From positions 1 through 47,276 of the forward strand of contig JAEZEJ010000120.1 in assembly GCA_023417775.1 (NCBI GenBank): a DNA stretch of 47,276 nucleotides, given 5' to 3'. A program made the position numbers and the translations under genes. The stretch comes from Actinomycetes bacterium (GTDB lineage Bacteria > Actinomycetota > Actinomycetes > Propionibacteriales > Nocardioidaceae). Below are positions 22,612-30,268 of the stretch, piece by piece; positions within the stretch are counted from its first letter, which is position 1, and each line of letters begins with the position of its first letter. The notes under the pieces are model-generated. The model was not told where the DNA came from. It saw only the letters and a program-made list of their open reading frames with translations, and made no database searches.

Positions 22612-23669
22612 GGGGTCAACCACCTCGTCAATCTCTTCTGAACGGAGCGCAGCTGCGCTACGGGGACGTGCTCATCGGCCTTGTGCGCGAAGGACGGGTC
22701 GCCCGGGCCGTAGTTGACCGCGGGGACACCGAGCACGGTGAACTTGGCGACATCGGTCCAGCCGTACTTGGGGCCGACATCTCCCCCGACGGCCTCGATG
22801 AAGGCTGCCGCGGCGGGCCGGTCGAGGCCCGGCAGAGCGCCGGGCGCACTGTCGGTGACCGTCAGCCCGAAACCCTCGAACACCTCCTGCAGATGGGTGA
22901 ACGCGTCGTCCTCGCTGCGGTCGGGGGCGAAACGGAAGTTCACGGTGACGACGGCCTCGTCAGGGATGACATTGCCGCTCACCCCGCCGGCGATGCCGAC
23001 GGCGTTGAGGCCCTCGCGATACAGCAGTCCGTCGATCTCCACCTCTCGCGGGGCATAGGAGGCGAGGGTGTCCAGCACCGGAGAGAGCGCATGGATCGCG
23101 TTGCTGCCCATCCACCAGCGGGCGGAATGCGAGCGCTCACCCACGGTGCGGATCTCGACCCGCATCGTGCCCTGGCAGCCCGCCTCGACCCCGGCATTGG
23201 ACGGCTCCATGAGGATGGCGAAATCACCCGCCAGCCATTGCGGATGATCGCGCGCGAGCCGGCCCAGGCCATTGTGGACCGCGGCGATCTCCTCGGCCTC
23301 ATAGAAGACGAAGGTGATATCGCGGACCGGCTCGGTGAGCTGCGCGGCGAGCTTCAGCGCGATCGCGACGCCGCCCTTCATATCGCAGGTGCCGAGGCCC
23401 CACAGCGTCTCGCCCTCCAGGCGCGACGGAAGGTTCCCGTTCTCCGGCACGGTGTCAAGATGCCCGGCGATGACGACGCGCTCGCTGCGGCCCAATGACG
23501 TGGAGGCGACGATCGAGTGACCATCGCGTTGCACGTGCAGGTGGGGCAGCTCTCGCAGGGCGCGTTCCACCGCATCGGCGATCTCCGCCTCGTGCAGGCT
23601 CTCCGAGGCGATGTCGACGAGCGCCGCCGTCAGATCGACGACGTCCAGGGACAGGTCCAGTTCAGCCAC
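22608..23669 (-). CDS. dapE: Succinyl-diaminopimelate desuccinylase
   Basis: This 353-residue M20-family metallohydrolase removes succinate from N-succinyl-LL-diaminopimelate in lysine and peptidoglycan precursor synthesis. Zinc-site blocks are visible: AGHLDTVP, GTCDMKGG, the catalytic EAEEI, the ligand Glu in LMEPSN and the late FAHKADE His. A dimerisation domain lies between about 170 and 285. The start is a GTG 6 nt after a TAGGGT hexamer; an ATG two bases earlier is out of frame. It heads the dapE-LOG-tag unit. Confidence 0.94.
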   Translation of the reverse strand: MAELDLSLDVVDLTAALVDIASESLHEAEIADAVERALRELPHLHVQRDGHSIVASTSLGRSERVVIAGHLDTVPENGNLPSRLEGETLWGLGTCDMKGGVAIALKLAAQLTEPVRDITFVFYEAEEIAAVHNGLGRLARDHPQWLAGDFAILMEPSNAGVEAGCQGTMRVEIRTVGERSHSARWWMGSNAIHALSPVLDTLASYAPREVEIDGLLYREGLNAVGIAGGVSGNVIPDEAVVTVNFRFAPDRSEDDAFTHLQEVFEGFGLTVTDSAPGALPGLDRPAAAAFIEAVGGDVGPKYGWTDVAKFTVLGVPAVNYGPGDPSFAHKADEHVPVAQLRSVQKRLTRWLTP

Positions 23670-23675
23670 ATGACC

Positions 23676-23681
23676 ACCCTA
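23676..23681 (-). promoter_or_regulatory. -10 hexamer TAGGGT, probable leaderless promoter of dapE
   Basis: Read on the minus strand, TAGGGT ends 6 nt before the GTG start of dapE. Confidence 0.5.
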
Positions 23682-23699
23682 GGGGCTCCCACCGTCAGC

Positions 23700-23814
23700 G
23701 GCGGTAGGCCATCAACCTCACCTCGCGGGTAGAGGCAGACCGTCAACCTCGTCGACCGGTCATCAGGTTGAGGCTCTACCGCCCACGGGGCGATCAGGTT
23801 GACGTTCTAGCGCC
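23700..23814. repeat. Palindromic intergenic repeat, copy 2
   Basis: The 154-bp gap between dapE and the VOC gene holds four copies of the unit GGCGGTAG-n-TCAACCT. Two are forward (23700-23722, 23726-23753) and two inverted (23761-23784, 23791-23814). Units 1 and 3 can pair along about 20 nt (GGCGGTAG...TCAACCT against AGGTTGAGG..CTACCGCC) around a loop of about 42 nt. The left unit shares 17 identical bases with copy 1 at 18.0 kb. It has no coding potential and no transposase nearby. Confidence 0.78.
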
Positions 23815-23823
23815 ACCTGGTCG

Positions 23824-24495
23824 TCAACGCTCGAAGACGCAGAACTCGTTGCCCTCGGGGTCGGCCATCACGGTCCACGCCAGATCCTCGCCCCGGGGGC
23901 GCAGGACTCGCGCCCCGCGATCCACGAGATCCTCGACGCGAGCCCCCGGACGCAGCCACACGTCCCAGTGGAGGCGGTTCTCGACCGTCTTGGGTTCGGG
24001 GACCGGCACGAAGTCGAAGGACTCGACCGGGGCGCCGGGGATGTCGTCGAGATAGGTGTACCCGTCGTCATGACCGAGGGTGCCGCCCCAGAGCTCCTGC
24101 CACCAGGTCGCGATCGCGGCGTGATCGACGGCGTCGACCACGATGTCCTTCAGTCCCTCCGTGCGCTCCGGGACGACGAAGACGCAGAACTCACCGCCCT
24201 CGGGGTCGGCATAGACGGTCCACGCGAACTCGCCCTCCTCACTGAGCCGGGGCGTGTCCTCGAAGGCCGAGAGATCGTGGGAGACGAGGTCGAGGTGAAC
24301 ACGATGCTTGGCGGTCTTCGGCTCCGGCACCGCGTTGACCCAGATCGTCTGCTCGGGCCGCGCGCCGCGCAGCACCGCATCGCCGTCGGCGAGCGCCTCG
24401 AGATCGAGCAACAGGCGCGGGGACCACCAGCGCCCCAGCGCGACAGCATCGACCGCGTCGATCACGAGGTCCTTGAACTCGACGAGAGGTGCCAT
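23824..24495 (-). CDS. VOC family protein with two glyoxalase-like repeats
   Basis: The 223-residue protein is an internal duplication of a glyoxalase/bleomycin-resistance fold. Each half contains an aligned set: VDAVDAVALGRWWS and VDAVDHAAIATWWQE, then VPEPKTAKHRVHLDL and VPEPKTVENRLHWDV, and finally DPEGGEFCVF and DPEGNEFCVF. The His and Glu in these strands are the usual metal ligands. The substrate is unknown; the Glyoxalase_6 subtype seems closest. The start was placed at MAPLVEFKDLV, 6 nt after a TACGGT hexamer. Confidence 0.85.
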   Translation of the reverse strand: MAPLVEFKDLVIDAVDAVALGRWWSPRLLLDLEALADGDAVLRGARPEQTIWVNAVPEPKTAKHRVHLDLVSHDLSAFEDTPRLSEEGEFAWTVYADPEGGEFCVFVVPERTEGLKDIVVDAVDHAAIATWWQELWGGTLGHDDGYTYLDDIPGAPVESFDFVPVPEPKTVENRLHWDVWLRPGARVEDLVDRGARVLRPRGEDLAWTVMADPEGNEFCVFER

Positions 24496-24501
24496 GGCCT
24501 C

Positions 24502-24507
24502 ACCGTA
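24502..24507 (-). promoter_or_regulatory. -10 hexamer TACGGT, probable leaderless promoter of the VOC gene
   Basis: TACGGT on the minus strand ends 6 nt before the ATG. Confidence 0.5.
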
Positions 24508-24538
24508 GGCGCGACCACGGACGACCGCCGGGCGACCG

Positions 24539-25147
24539 TCAGGAGCGCAGCTGCTCGGCGATGCGGGGAGCGATGGCGCGCAGGGCGCGGCCGCGGTGAC
24601 TGATCGCGTCCTTGTCCTCACGGCTCAGCTCGGCCGTCGAGACCTCGTAGCCGTCGGCCGCGAAGAGCGGGTCGTAGCCGAAACCGCCCTCGCCGCGCTC
24701 TTCGCGCAGGACACGGCCGGGCATCTCCCCCAGCTCGACGATCTCGACTCCCGGGGCGCAGAAGGCCATCGCGCAGCGGAAGGAGGCGCTGCGGCGCTCA
24801 TCGGCGACATCGGCCAGCTGGGACAGCAGCAGCCGGTTGTTGGCCGCGTCTCCGCCCTCGTCCTTCGGCACACCGGACCAACGCGCCGACAGCACGCCGG
24901 GCATCCCGTTCAGGGCATCGACGCAGATGCCCGAGTCATCGGCGAGGGACGGCAGTCCCGTGGCAGCGAGCGCCGCGCGCGCCTTGATGAGGGCGTTGCC
25001 CTCGAAGGTGGGCTCGGTCTCGGCCGGCTCATCGTAGTCGGCGACGTCCTTGAGTCCGAGCACCTCGACCTCAGGCACGAGGGGCGCGAGGATCCGCTGG
25101 AGCTCGGCGAGCTTCTTGGCGTTATTCGATGCCAGCACGACCTTCAT
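24539..25147 (-). CDS. rdgB: dITP/XTP pyrophosphatase (RdgB/HAM1)
   Basis: The 202-residue enzyme removes non-canonical purine nucleotides (XTP, dITP) from the pool. Family blocks are the start KVVLASNNAKKLAEL, TFEGNALIKARAA, the metal-binding LADDSGICVDAL, GEGGFGYDPLF and the C-terminal SHRGRALRAI. Its ATG overlaps the rph stop as ATGA, a coupling seen widely in actinobacteria (Rv1341-Rv1340). Confidence 0.96.
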   Translation of the reverse strand: MKVVLASNNAKKLAELQRILAPLVPEVEVLGLKDVADYDEPAETEPTFEGNALIKARAALAATGLPSLADDSGICVDALNGMPGVLSARWSGVPKDEGGDAANNRLLLSQLADVADERRSASFRCAMAFCAPGVEIVELGEMPGRVLREERGEGGFGYDPLFAADGYEVSTAELSREDKDAISHRGRALRAIAPRIAEQLRS

Positions 25148-25863
25148 CGGGCGAGGGCCTCGCGCTGCAGCTCGGTCAGGTCGGCACAGCCCTTGGCCGC
25201 GAGCTCGAGCAGCGCATCCAGCTCGGCCTTGTCGAAGGGCGCGCCCTCGGCGGTGCCCTGCACCTCGACGAAGCGGCCGTCGCCCGTCATCACGACATTC
25301 ATGTCCGTCTCCGCGCGCACGTCCTCGACATACGGCAGATCGAGCATCGGGGTGCCATCGATGATGCCGACGCTCACCGCCGCCACCGATCCCGTGAGCG
25401 CCTCTCCGGTGAGCGCCCCCGCGCGCCCGAGGTGGGCGACCGCATCGGCCAGCGCCACATAGGCTCCGGTGATCGCTGCGGTGCGCGTGCCGCCGTCCGC
25501 CTGCAGGACATCGCAGTCCAGCGCGATGGTGTTCTCGCCGAGGGCGCCGTAGTCGATCACCGCGCGCAGGGAGCGGCCCACCAGCCGGCTGATCTCATGC
25601 GTGCGGCCGCCGACCTTGCCCTTGACCGACTCGCGCGGCGACCGCTCGTGCGTCGCCTGCGGCAGCATCGCGTACTCCGCGGTGACCCATCCGAGGCCCG
25701 ATCCCTTGCGCCAGCGCGGCACGCCCTCGCTCGCGCTCGCGGCGCACAGCACCCGGGTGCGCCCGAACTCGACGAGGCACGAGCCCTGGGCGTGGTCGAG
25801 CCAGTTCCGGGTGATCGTGATGGGGCGGAGCTGATCGGGGGTACGGCCGTCTTCACGCGTCAT
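25144..25863 (-). CDS. rph: Ribonuclease PH
   Basis: This 239-residue phosphorolytic 3'-5' exoribonuclease trims tRNA 3' ends. The characteristic blocks are RTPDQLRPITITRNW, GSCLVEFGRTRVLCAAS, the phosphate-binding GRSLRAVIDYGALGE, DCDVLQADGGTRTAAITGAY and the acidic VEVQGTAEG. Length and sequence are typical. It is the first gene of the rph-rdgB unit and begins 6 nt after a TACGGT hexamer. Confidence 0.97.
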   Translation of the reverse strand: MTREDGRTPDQLRPITITRNWLDHAQGSCLVEFGRTRVLCAASASEGVPRWRKGSGLGWVTAEYAMLPQATHERSPRESVKGKVGGRTHEISRLVGRSLRAVIDYGALGENTIALDCDVLQADGGTRTAAITGAYVALADAVAHLGRAGALTGEALTGSVAAVSVGIIDGTPMLDLPYVEDVRAETDMNVVMTGDGRFVEVQGTAEGAPFDKAELDALLELAAKGCADLTELQREALAR

Positions 25864-25869
25864 GCTCTG

Positions 25870-25875
25870 ACCGTA
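25870..25875 (-). promoter_or_regulatory. -10 hexamer TACGGT, probable leaderless promoter of rph-rdgB
   Basis: TACGGT on the minus strand ends 6 nt before the rph ATG. Confidence 0.5.
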
Positions 25876-25918
25876 TCGGGTGGCGGTGATGGTCCCGCGC
25901 GGCGGTGTCCGGGATCGA

Positions 25919-25952
25919 CGAAGGCCCCGGACCGGATGGTCCAGGGCCTTCG
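25919..25952 (-). terminator. Strong hairpin terminator of the secreted protein gene
   Basis: A 15-bp stem with one mismatch (CGAAGGCCC-x-GGACC with its complement) closes on a GGAT tetraloop. It lies about 40 bp past the stop codon of the secreted protein gene and before the rph promoter. Confidence 0.75.
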
Positions 25953-25993
25953 TGCGGTGTCCGTCAGTCGACGGGCTTCGCTCGAGCTACAGC

Positions 25994-26812
25994 TCAGGCG
26001 CCCGTGTCGACGCGCTCGGGCTTGCGGGGCTGCTCGGGCTGCTCGGGAGCCGGCGGCTCCTCCTCGCCCGCGTCGTCGCCGCCCTCGACCACCGTGACGT
26101 AGTAGTTGACAGTGCCCGCCTCGCCCCTGGCCAGGACGCGGAACTGCTCGCCCACGGGGGCATTCTGGATCGTCAGGACGCCCTCGCCGGAACCGTCCTG
26201 GCCGAGCGGCTCGGTCGAGAACTCGCCGATCGACACTTCCTCGCCGGTCTCGTCATTGAAGTAGCTGATATCACCGGTCACGACCTCACCGGAGTTGAAT
26301 CCCGCGAACTGCAGGGGGATACCGGCGGCGAGCTCGGCGACGGTCGCCTCCTCCGGACCGGTCACGGAGACACCCTCGGCGATCGTCAGATCGATGCTCT
26401 CGTTGACGTACTGAGTCTCGCCGGCCTCATCCTCGTACTGGTAGCCCACGCTCGCGGTGTACTTGGGCCAACCCTCGGCATTGGGCGCGACCGGAGCGTA
26501 ATCGTTGCTCGGCAGGACGGTGCCGGCGTACGAGCCGTCCTCCTGCTGCACGACCTCGGCCTGGTCCACGAGGCCGCCGCCGTTCTCACCCATGGAGCCG
26601 ATGGCGACCGTGAGCGTCTCGACCTCCTCGGGCACCTCCTCGACGGTGACGGTGACGCCTTCGCCCCAGCTGCCGGCCTTGAAGGTGGTGTTTCCGAAAT
26701 CGACGACGAGATCGTCGCCGAGCTCAGCAGCGGTCGCCGGAACTGCCACCAGGCTCAGGCCGAGGGTCGCAGCCCCGGCCAGCATCGCGGCAGCACGTGT
26801 GATGGTGCGCAT
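25994..26812 (-). CDS. Secreted beta-rich protein ending in a VDTG-like motif
   Basis: The 272-residue protein has a clean Sec signal peptide (MRTITRAAAMLAGAATLGL, predicted cut after VPATAA). The body is acidic and beta-rich and resembles tandem immunoglobulin-like domains (VTVTVEEVPEEVETLTVAIGS; GIPLQFAGFNSGEVVTGDISY; GEQFRVLARGEAGTVNYYVTV). A Pro/Glu tail follows (about 245-272). It stops at ERVDTGA without a membrane helix or basic tail. VDTG recalls part of a sorting signal, but the rest is missing, so it is probably released or held by other means. An AAAGGA ribosome-binding site sits before the ATG. The next gene upstream encodes a sortase-like protein. No specific function is recognised. 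Confidence 0.8.
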   Translation of the reverse strand: MRTITRAAAMLAGAATLGLSLVAVPATAAELGDDLVVDFGNTTFKAGSWGEGVTVTVEEVPEEVETLTVAIGSMGENGGGLVDQAEVVQQEDGSYAGTVLPSNDYAPVAPNAEGWPKYTASVGYQYEDEAGETQYVNESIDLTIAEGVSVTGPEEATVAELAAGIPLQFAGFNSGEVVTGDISYFNDETGEEVSIGEFSTEPLGQDGSGEGVLTIQNAPVGEQFRVLARGEAGTVNYYVTVVEGGDDAGEEEPPAPEQPEQPRKPERVDTGA

Positions 26813-26950
26813 GTGGTCCTTTCGCACGGTCACGCATGAGGTCGCATGACCTGATAGTCAATGAAGAACTACGCACCGCGTCCCGGACACGTCTCTGCTC
26901 CGAAATCTACTGGCACGCGCGTTCAGCAAATCACATCACGGGACGAAAAC

Positions 26951-26983
26951 GCCAACCGGGTCCGCATCCTGGACCCGGTCGGC
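26951..26983 (-). terminator. Intrinsic terminator of the sortase-like gene
   Basis: A 12-bp stem with one mismatch (GCC-x-ACCGGGTCC with its complement) and a 7-nt loop is followed, on the minus strand, by GTTTTCGT. That short U-rich run makes it a classical rho-independent terminator just beyond the stop codon. Confidence 0.75.
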
Positions 26984-26988
26984 AGACG

Positions 26989-27579
26989 TCAGGCGGCTCG
27001 GGTGGCGACGATGATGTCGTTCTCGTGGTACTCGCCGGTCTCCGGGTCGAGGATGCACGTGATCACCACGAGCCGCGCCGGATCATGGGTCCAGATGTCC
27101 TGATCGGCGATCTCGGTCTTGGCGATCTCGAGCTTCTCCTCGACGACATAGGGCTCGCCGCGATAGGTGAGCTCATCGCCCGCGTCGAGGGTGCGCACCT
27201 CGTCGCCGGCACATCCCTGGTCCTCGCAGGCGTGCGCGAGGACATAGTCCGTCCCGCCGTCCTCGGGGTAGCCGTTCTCGGGGTCGACGACCTGCCAGAA
27301 GTTCTCGCCTGCGTCCGGCGGATTCCACACCGGGCTGTAGGGCATGGTCTGGGTGGTCTCGATGTCGACCACCGGATCCGGTGCGGGGGTCGGCGTGGCG
27401 ATCTCCGCCGAGGCCCGCGGTGTCGGCTCCGGCTCCGATGAGCTGAAGACACCGGCGAGTGCGGCGACGAGCACCGCGATCACGACGACCGCGAGCAGTC
27501 CGCCGCCGGCGAACCACGGCCAGCGTCGAGTCAGTGTTTCCTTGAACGTCATGTCGGTCGCGGGTCCTCCCCCCGTCAT
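26989..27579 (-). CDS. Membrane-anchored sortase-like protein lacking the expected catalytic Arg
   Basis: The 196-residue protein has a basic N-terminus, one transmembrane helix (about 22-45), a Pro/Thr-rich spacer and a C-terminal domain of about 105 residues with sortase features. His116 is in YVLAHACED, LDAGDEL and PYVVEEK follow, and Cys175 is in LVVITC. In sortase A an Arg four residues before the terminal VAT is essential; here the aligned residue is Asn187 (HENDIIVAT). Arg194 lies just past the strand. Two extra Cys (118 and 123) lie near the His. It could be a divergent class E/F-like sortase or a degenerate one. It is coupled to the upstream MBL gene by ATGA, and a secreted protein gene lies downstream. 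Confidence 0.65.
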   Translation of the reverse strand: MTGGGPATDMTFKETLTRRWPWFAGGGLLAVVVIAVLVAALAGVFSSSEPEPTPRASAEIATPTPAPDPVVDIETTQTMPYSPVWNPPDAGENFWQVVDPENGYPEDGGTDYVLAHACEDQGCAGDEVRTLDAGDELTYRGEPYVVEEKLEIAKTEIADQDIWTHDPARLVVITCILDPETGEYHENDIIVATRAA

Positions 27580-28349
27580 CGTGTGGTCGACAGCTCGAAG
27601 ACCTGGCCGGCCCTCACCAGCTCGTAGTCGCCGTCATAGGTCGTGAGCAGATCGCGCTCGACCTCGTCCCGGTCGGTCCACGCCGGGATATGGGTCAGGA
27701 GCAGGCGTCCGACACCGGCCTCCCCGGCGATGTGCCCGGCCTCCGAACCGGTCAGGTGGAGGTCCGGCGGATTGTTCGCCGAGTCCACGAAGGACGCCTC
27801 GCACAGGAAGAGGTCCGCGCCGGCCGCGAATCCGGCCAGCTCGTCCATCGGCCCGGTGTCGCCCGTGTAGACGATCGAGTGACCGTCGTGCTCGAGCCGC
27901 ACCGCATACGCCGGGACGGGGTGAGTCGTCAGCATCGAGCGCAAGGTGAACGGCCCGATGGTGGTCTCGAGCCCGTCGGTGAGGTCGCGGAACTCGAAGG
28001 GCAGCGTCATGCCGTTCGGATTCGTCGTGCCGTAGGCATCGGACAGATGCCAGTCGCTCCCCGCCGGGGCGTAGACCGGGAGCCGCGGCAGCAGACCCGT
28101 CGGATGGTACTTGCGCACGACATAGAGGCCGCTCATGTCGAAGCAGTGGTCGGGGTGCAGGTGCGAGAGGCTGATCGCGTCGATCTCCCGCAGGTCGATA
28201 TAGGTCTGCAGCGGGCCGAGCGCGCCACTGCCGAGGTCGAGGAGCATCCGGAAGGTACCCCCTTCGTGCGGCGCCTCGACGAGATAGCAGCTCGCCGCCG
28301 AGTCGGGGCCGGGGAACGAGCCCGAACAGCCGATGATCGTCAACTTCAC
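27576..28349 (-). CDS. MBL-fold phosphohydrolase, Rv1339-like (possible cyclic nucleotide phosphodiesterase)
   Basis: The 257-residue metallo-beta-lactamase-fold protein starts VKLTIIGCSGSFPGPDSAASCYLV and carries the zinc-binding SHLHPDHCFD, a THPVPAYAVRL segment and YTGDTGP. Its length, the neighbouring murI and the sequence pattern match M. tuberculosis Rv1339, which has been described as an atypical class II cAMP phosphodiesterase; related enzymes are RNase Z-like. The start is a GTG that overlaps the murI stop (GTGA). Cellular role here is inferred from the orthologue. Confidence 0.88.
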   Translation of the reverse strand: MKLTIIGCSGSFPGPDSAASCYLVEAPHEGGTFRMLLDLGSGALGPLQTYIDLREIDAISLSHLHPDHCFDMSGLYVVRKYHPTGLLPRLPVYAPAGSDWHLSDAYGTTNPNGMTLPFEFRDLTDGLETTIGPFTLRSMLTTHPVPAYAVRLEHDGHSIVYTGDTGPMDELAGFAAGADLFLCEASFVDSANNPPDLHLTGSEAGHIAGEAGVGRLLLTHIPAWTDRDEVERDLLTTYDGDYELVRAGQVFELSTTR

Positions 28350-29152
28350 ACTGTCACCCACGCAAACTGGTCGACGGAATCGATCTCTGGACCGAGGAAG
28401 CGCCGACCGATGCGGGCGAACTCCTCCGGCTGACCGGTGGTGAGGAAGCGATGCCGCGGCGGGGCGAGCGATCGATCGCGCTCGAGCCCTCGGCGCACCA
28501 GCAGGCGATACACGTCCTTGGCGGTCTCCTCCGCCGAGGACACCAGGGTCACGCCGTCTCCCATGACGTAGGACAGTACCCCGGTCAGCAGCGGGTAGTG
28601 CGTGCACCCGAGCACCAGCGTGTCGACGCCCTCGTCCTTGATCGGGCGCAGGTACTCCTCGGCGACCGCCATGAGCTCCGGACCGCTGGTGATCCCCGCC
28701 TCGACGAAGTCCACGAAACGGGGGCACGGCTGGGTGACCACGTCGACCGAGGGGTTGGCGGCGAAGGCATCGTCGTAGGCGCCCGAGGTGGCGGTCGCCT
28801 GGGTGCAGACGACGCCGATCCGCCCATTGCGGGTCGCGTTCACCGCGCGCCGGGCGGCGGGCACGATCACCTCGATCACCGGGACGTCATAGCGTTCACG
28901 GGCATCGTGCAGTACCGCCGCGCTCGCCGAGTTGCAGGCGATGACCAGGGCCTTCACGCCCTCGTGCACGAGATGGTCCAGGCAGTCGAGCGCGTACTCG
29001 CGCACCTCGGCGATCGGCTTGGGGCCATAGGGCTGGCGCGCGGTGTCGCCGAGATAGACGATCGGCTCGTGCGGCAGCTGGTCGAGCACGGCGCGCGCGA
29101 CCGTCAAGCCGCCGAAGCCGGAGTCGAAGATGCCGATGGGTGCGTCCGCCAC
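28346..29152 (-). CDS. murI: Glutamate racemase
   Basis: The 268-residue enzyme converts L- to D-glutamate for peptidoglycan. Both catalytic Cys are present: Cys73 in IACNSASA and a second in LGCTHYPLL. Asp10 is in IFDSGFGGLTV, and GDTARQPYG is the family block. The start is a GTG 8 nt after a TACTCT hexamer. It is translationally coupled to the downstream MBL gene. The rhomboid gene that lies between murI and cysM in mycobacteria is absent. Confidence 0.96.
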   Translation of the reverse strand: MADAPIGIFDSGFGGLTVARAVLDQLPHEPIVYLGDTARQPYGPKPIAEVREYALDCLDHLVHEGVKALVIACNSASAAVLHDARERYDVPVIEVIVPAARRAVNATRNGRIGVVCTQATATSGAYDDAFAANPSVDVVTQPCPRFVDFVEAGITSGPELMAVAEEYLRPIKDEGVDTLVLGCTHYPLLTGVLSYVMGDGVTLVSSAEETAKDVYRLLVRRGLERDRSLAPPRHRFLTTGQPEEFARIGRRFLGPEIDSVDQFAWVTV

Positions 29153-29160
29153 AACATCTG

Positions 29161-29166
29161 AGAGTA
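29161..29166 (-). promoter_or_regulatory. -10 hexamer TACTCT, probable leaderless promoter of murI
   Basis: TACTCT on the minus strand ends 8 nt before the GTG start of murI. Confidence 0.45.
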
Positions 29167-29217
29167 CGGCCCCGCACGTGGGTGGAGAAAATCGAGCCTC
29201 CGAGCGGGCCCCGCGGC

Positions 29218-30195
29218 CTACAGCGGAAGCTTCGGCTGAGGCGGAGCGTGGGTCGGGTCCACCCCGTCGAAGAGGCTGGAGACGGACTCACCGGCGTGCA
29301 CCCGCGCGATGGCCTCGGCGAAGAGCGGCGCCACGGATCGCACCTGGAGCTCGGGCCAGTCCTCGGGGCGCGGCACGGTGTCGGTGGTCACCACCTCGCG
29401 GATGAGCGGGTGATCGCGCAGCCGCTCGACCGCCGACCCGGTGAACAGCCCGTGCGTGCACGCCACGCTGACATCGCTCACCTGCTGCTGCTCCAGCATC
29501 GCCACGAGCTCGACGATGGAGCCCCCGGTGGCGATCTCGTCGTCGAGCACGATCGCGCGTTTGCCGGCCACATCGCCGACGATCGCGTCGATGACGACCC
29601 GGTCGTCGGCCTTGCGCTGTTTGCTGCCCGCCGCGACCGGGAGACCGAGCAGGCGGGCCAGCTGGGAGGCCGTCTTGGCGTTGCCGAAGTCCGGCGACAC
29701 GATGACGGCATTGGAGAGATCCGTGCCGCGGTAGTAGTCGGCGATCTCGCCGAGCGCCGTGAGGTGATCGAGCGGGACGCCGAAGAACCCGTGCACCTGG
29801 GGAGCATGCAGGGTCATGGTCATCACCCGGCTCACGCCCGCCGTCATGAGCAGGTCGGCGACGAGCTTGCCGCCGATGGAGATGCGCGACGCGTCCTTCT
29901 TGTCGGACCGGGCGTAGGCATAGTGCGGGATGACCGCCGTGACCGATGCCGCCGACGCGCCACGGGCGGCGTCGACCATGAGCAGCAGCTCCATCAGATG
30001 GTCCTGGGTGGGCGGCACGAGCGGCTGGACGATGTAGACATCGCGCTGCCGGCAGTTGTCCAGGAGCTGCACCTGGAGGCAGTCGTTGCTGAAGCGCTGG
30101 GTGTCGGCAGGCGATCGGGAGACGCCGAGGTTGTCGCAGATCGCGTCGGCGAACTGAGGATGAGCGCTACCGGAGAACACGGCGATCTGGTTCAC
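29218..30195 (-). CDS. prs: Ribose-phosphate pyrophosphokinase
   Basis: The 325-residue protein has the PRPP synthetase layout. It starts QIAVFSGSAHPQFADAI, has PPTQDHLMELLLMVDAARGA and the ATP-binding loop HYAYARSDKKD. The metal-binding LHAPQVHGFF and the PRPP loop VLDDEIATGGSIVE follow. It makes 5-phosphoribosyl pyrophosphate from ribose 5-phosphate and ATP. Loop residues differ somewhat from the housekeeping enzyme (DDEIATGG rather than the usual DDxxDTGG), and no glmU lies beside it, so it may be a second isozyme. The start is a GTG 7 nt from a TAGCCT hexamer. It is divergent from the TfoX-like gene. Confidence 0.88.
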   Translation of the reverse strand: MNQIAVFSGSAHPQFADAICDNLGVSRSPADTQRFSNDCLQVQLLDNCRQRDVYIVQPLVPPTQDHLMELLLMVDAARGASAASVTAVIPHYAYARSDKKDASRISIGGKLVADLLMTAGVSRVMTMTLHAPQVHGFFGVPLDHLTALGEIADYYRGTDLSNAVIVSPDFGNAKTASQLARLLGLPVAAGSKQRKADDRVVIDAIVGDVAGKRAIVLDDEIATGGSIVELVAMLEQQQVSDVSVACTHGLFTGSAVERLRDHPLIREVVTTDTVPRPEDWPELQVRSVAPLFAEAIARVHAGESVSSLFDGVDPTHAPPQPKLPL

Positions 30196-30202
30196 GCTCC
30201 GA

Positions 30203-30208
30203 AGGCTA
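30203..30208 (-). promoter_or_regulatory. -10 hexamer TAGCCT, probable leaderless promoter of prs
   Basis: TAGCCT on the minus strand ends 7 nt before the GTG start. Confidence 0.5.
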
Positions 30209-30268
30209 ACGGAGCGACCCGAGCACCGGAAGCGGGTGGACGGCGTCATCGCGCGGCATGCTGTGACC

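Noticed and set aside
22600..22640. GTCAACCACCTCGTCAATC near the dapE stop considered as another copy of the palindromic repeat
   Set aside because: It is coding sequence at the dapE 3' end and lacks the GGCGGTAG half of the unit.
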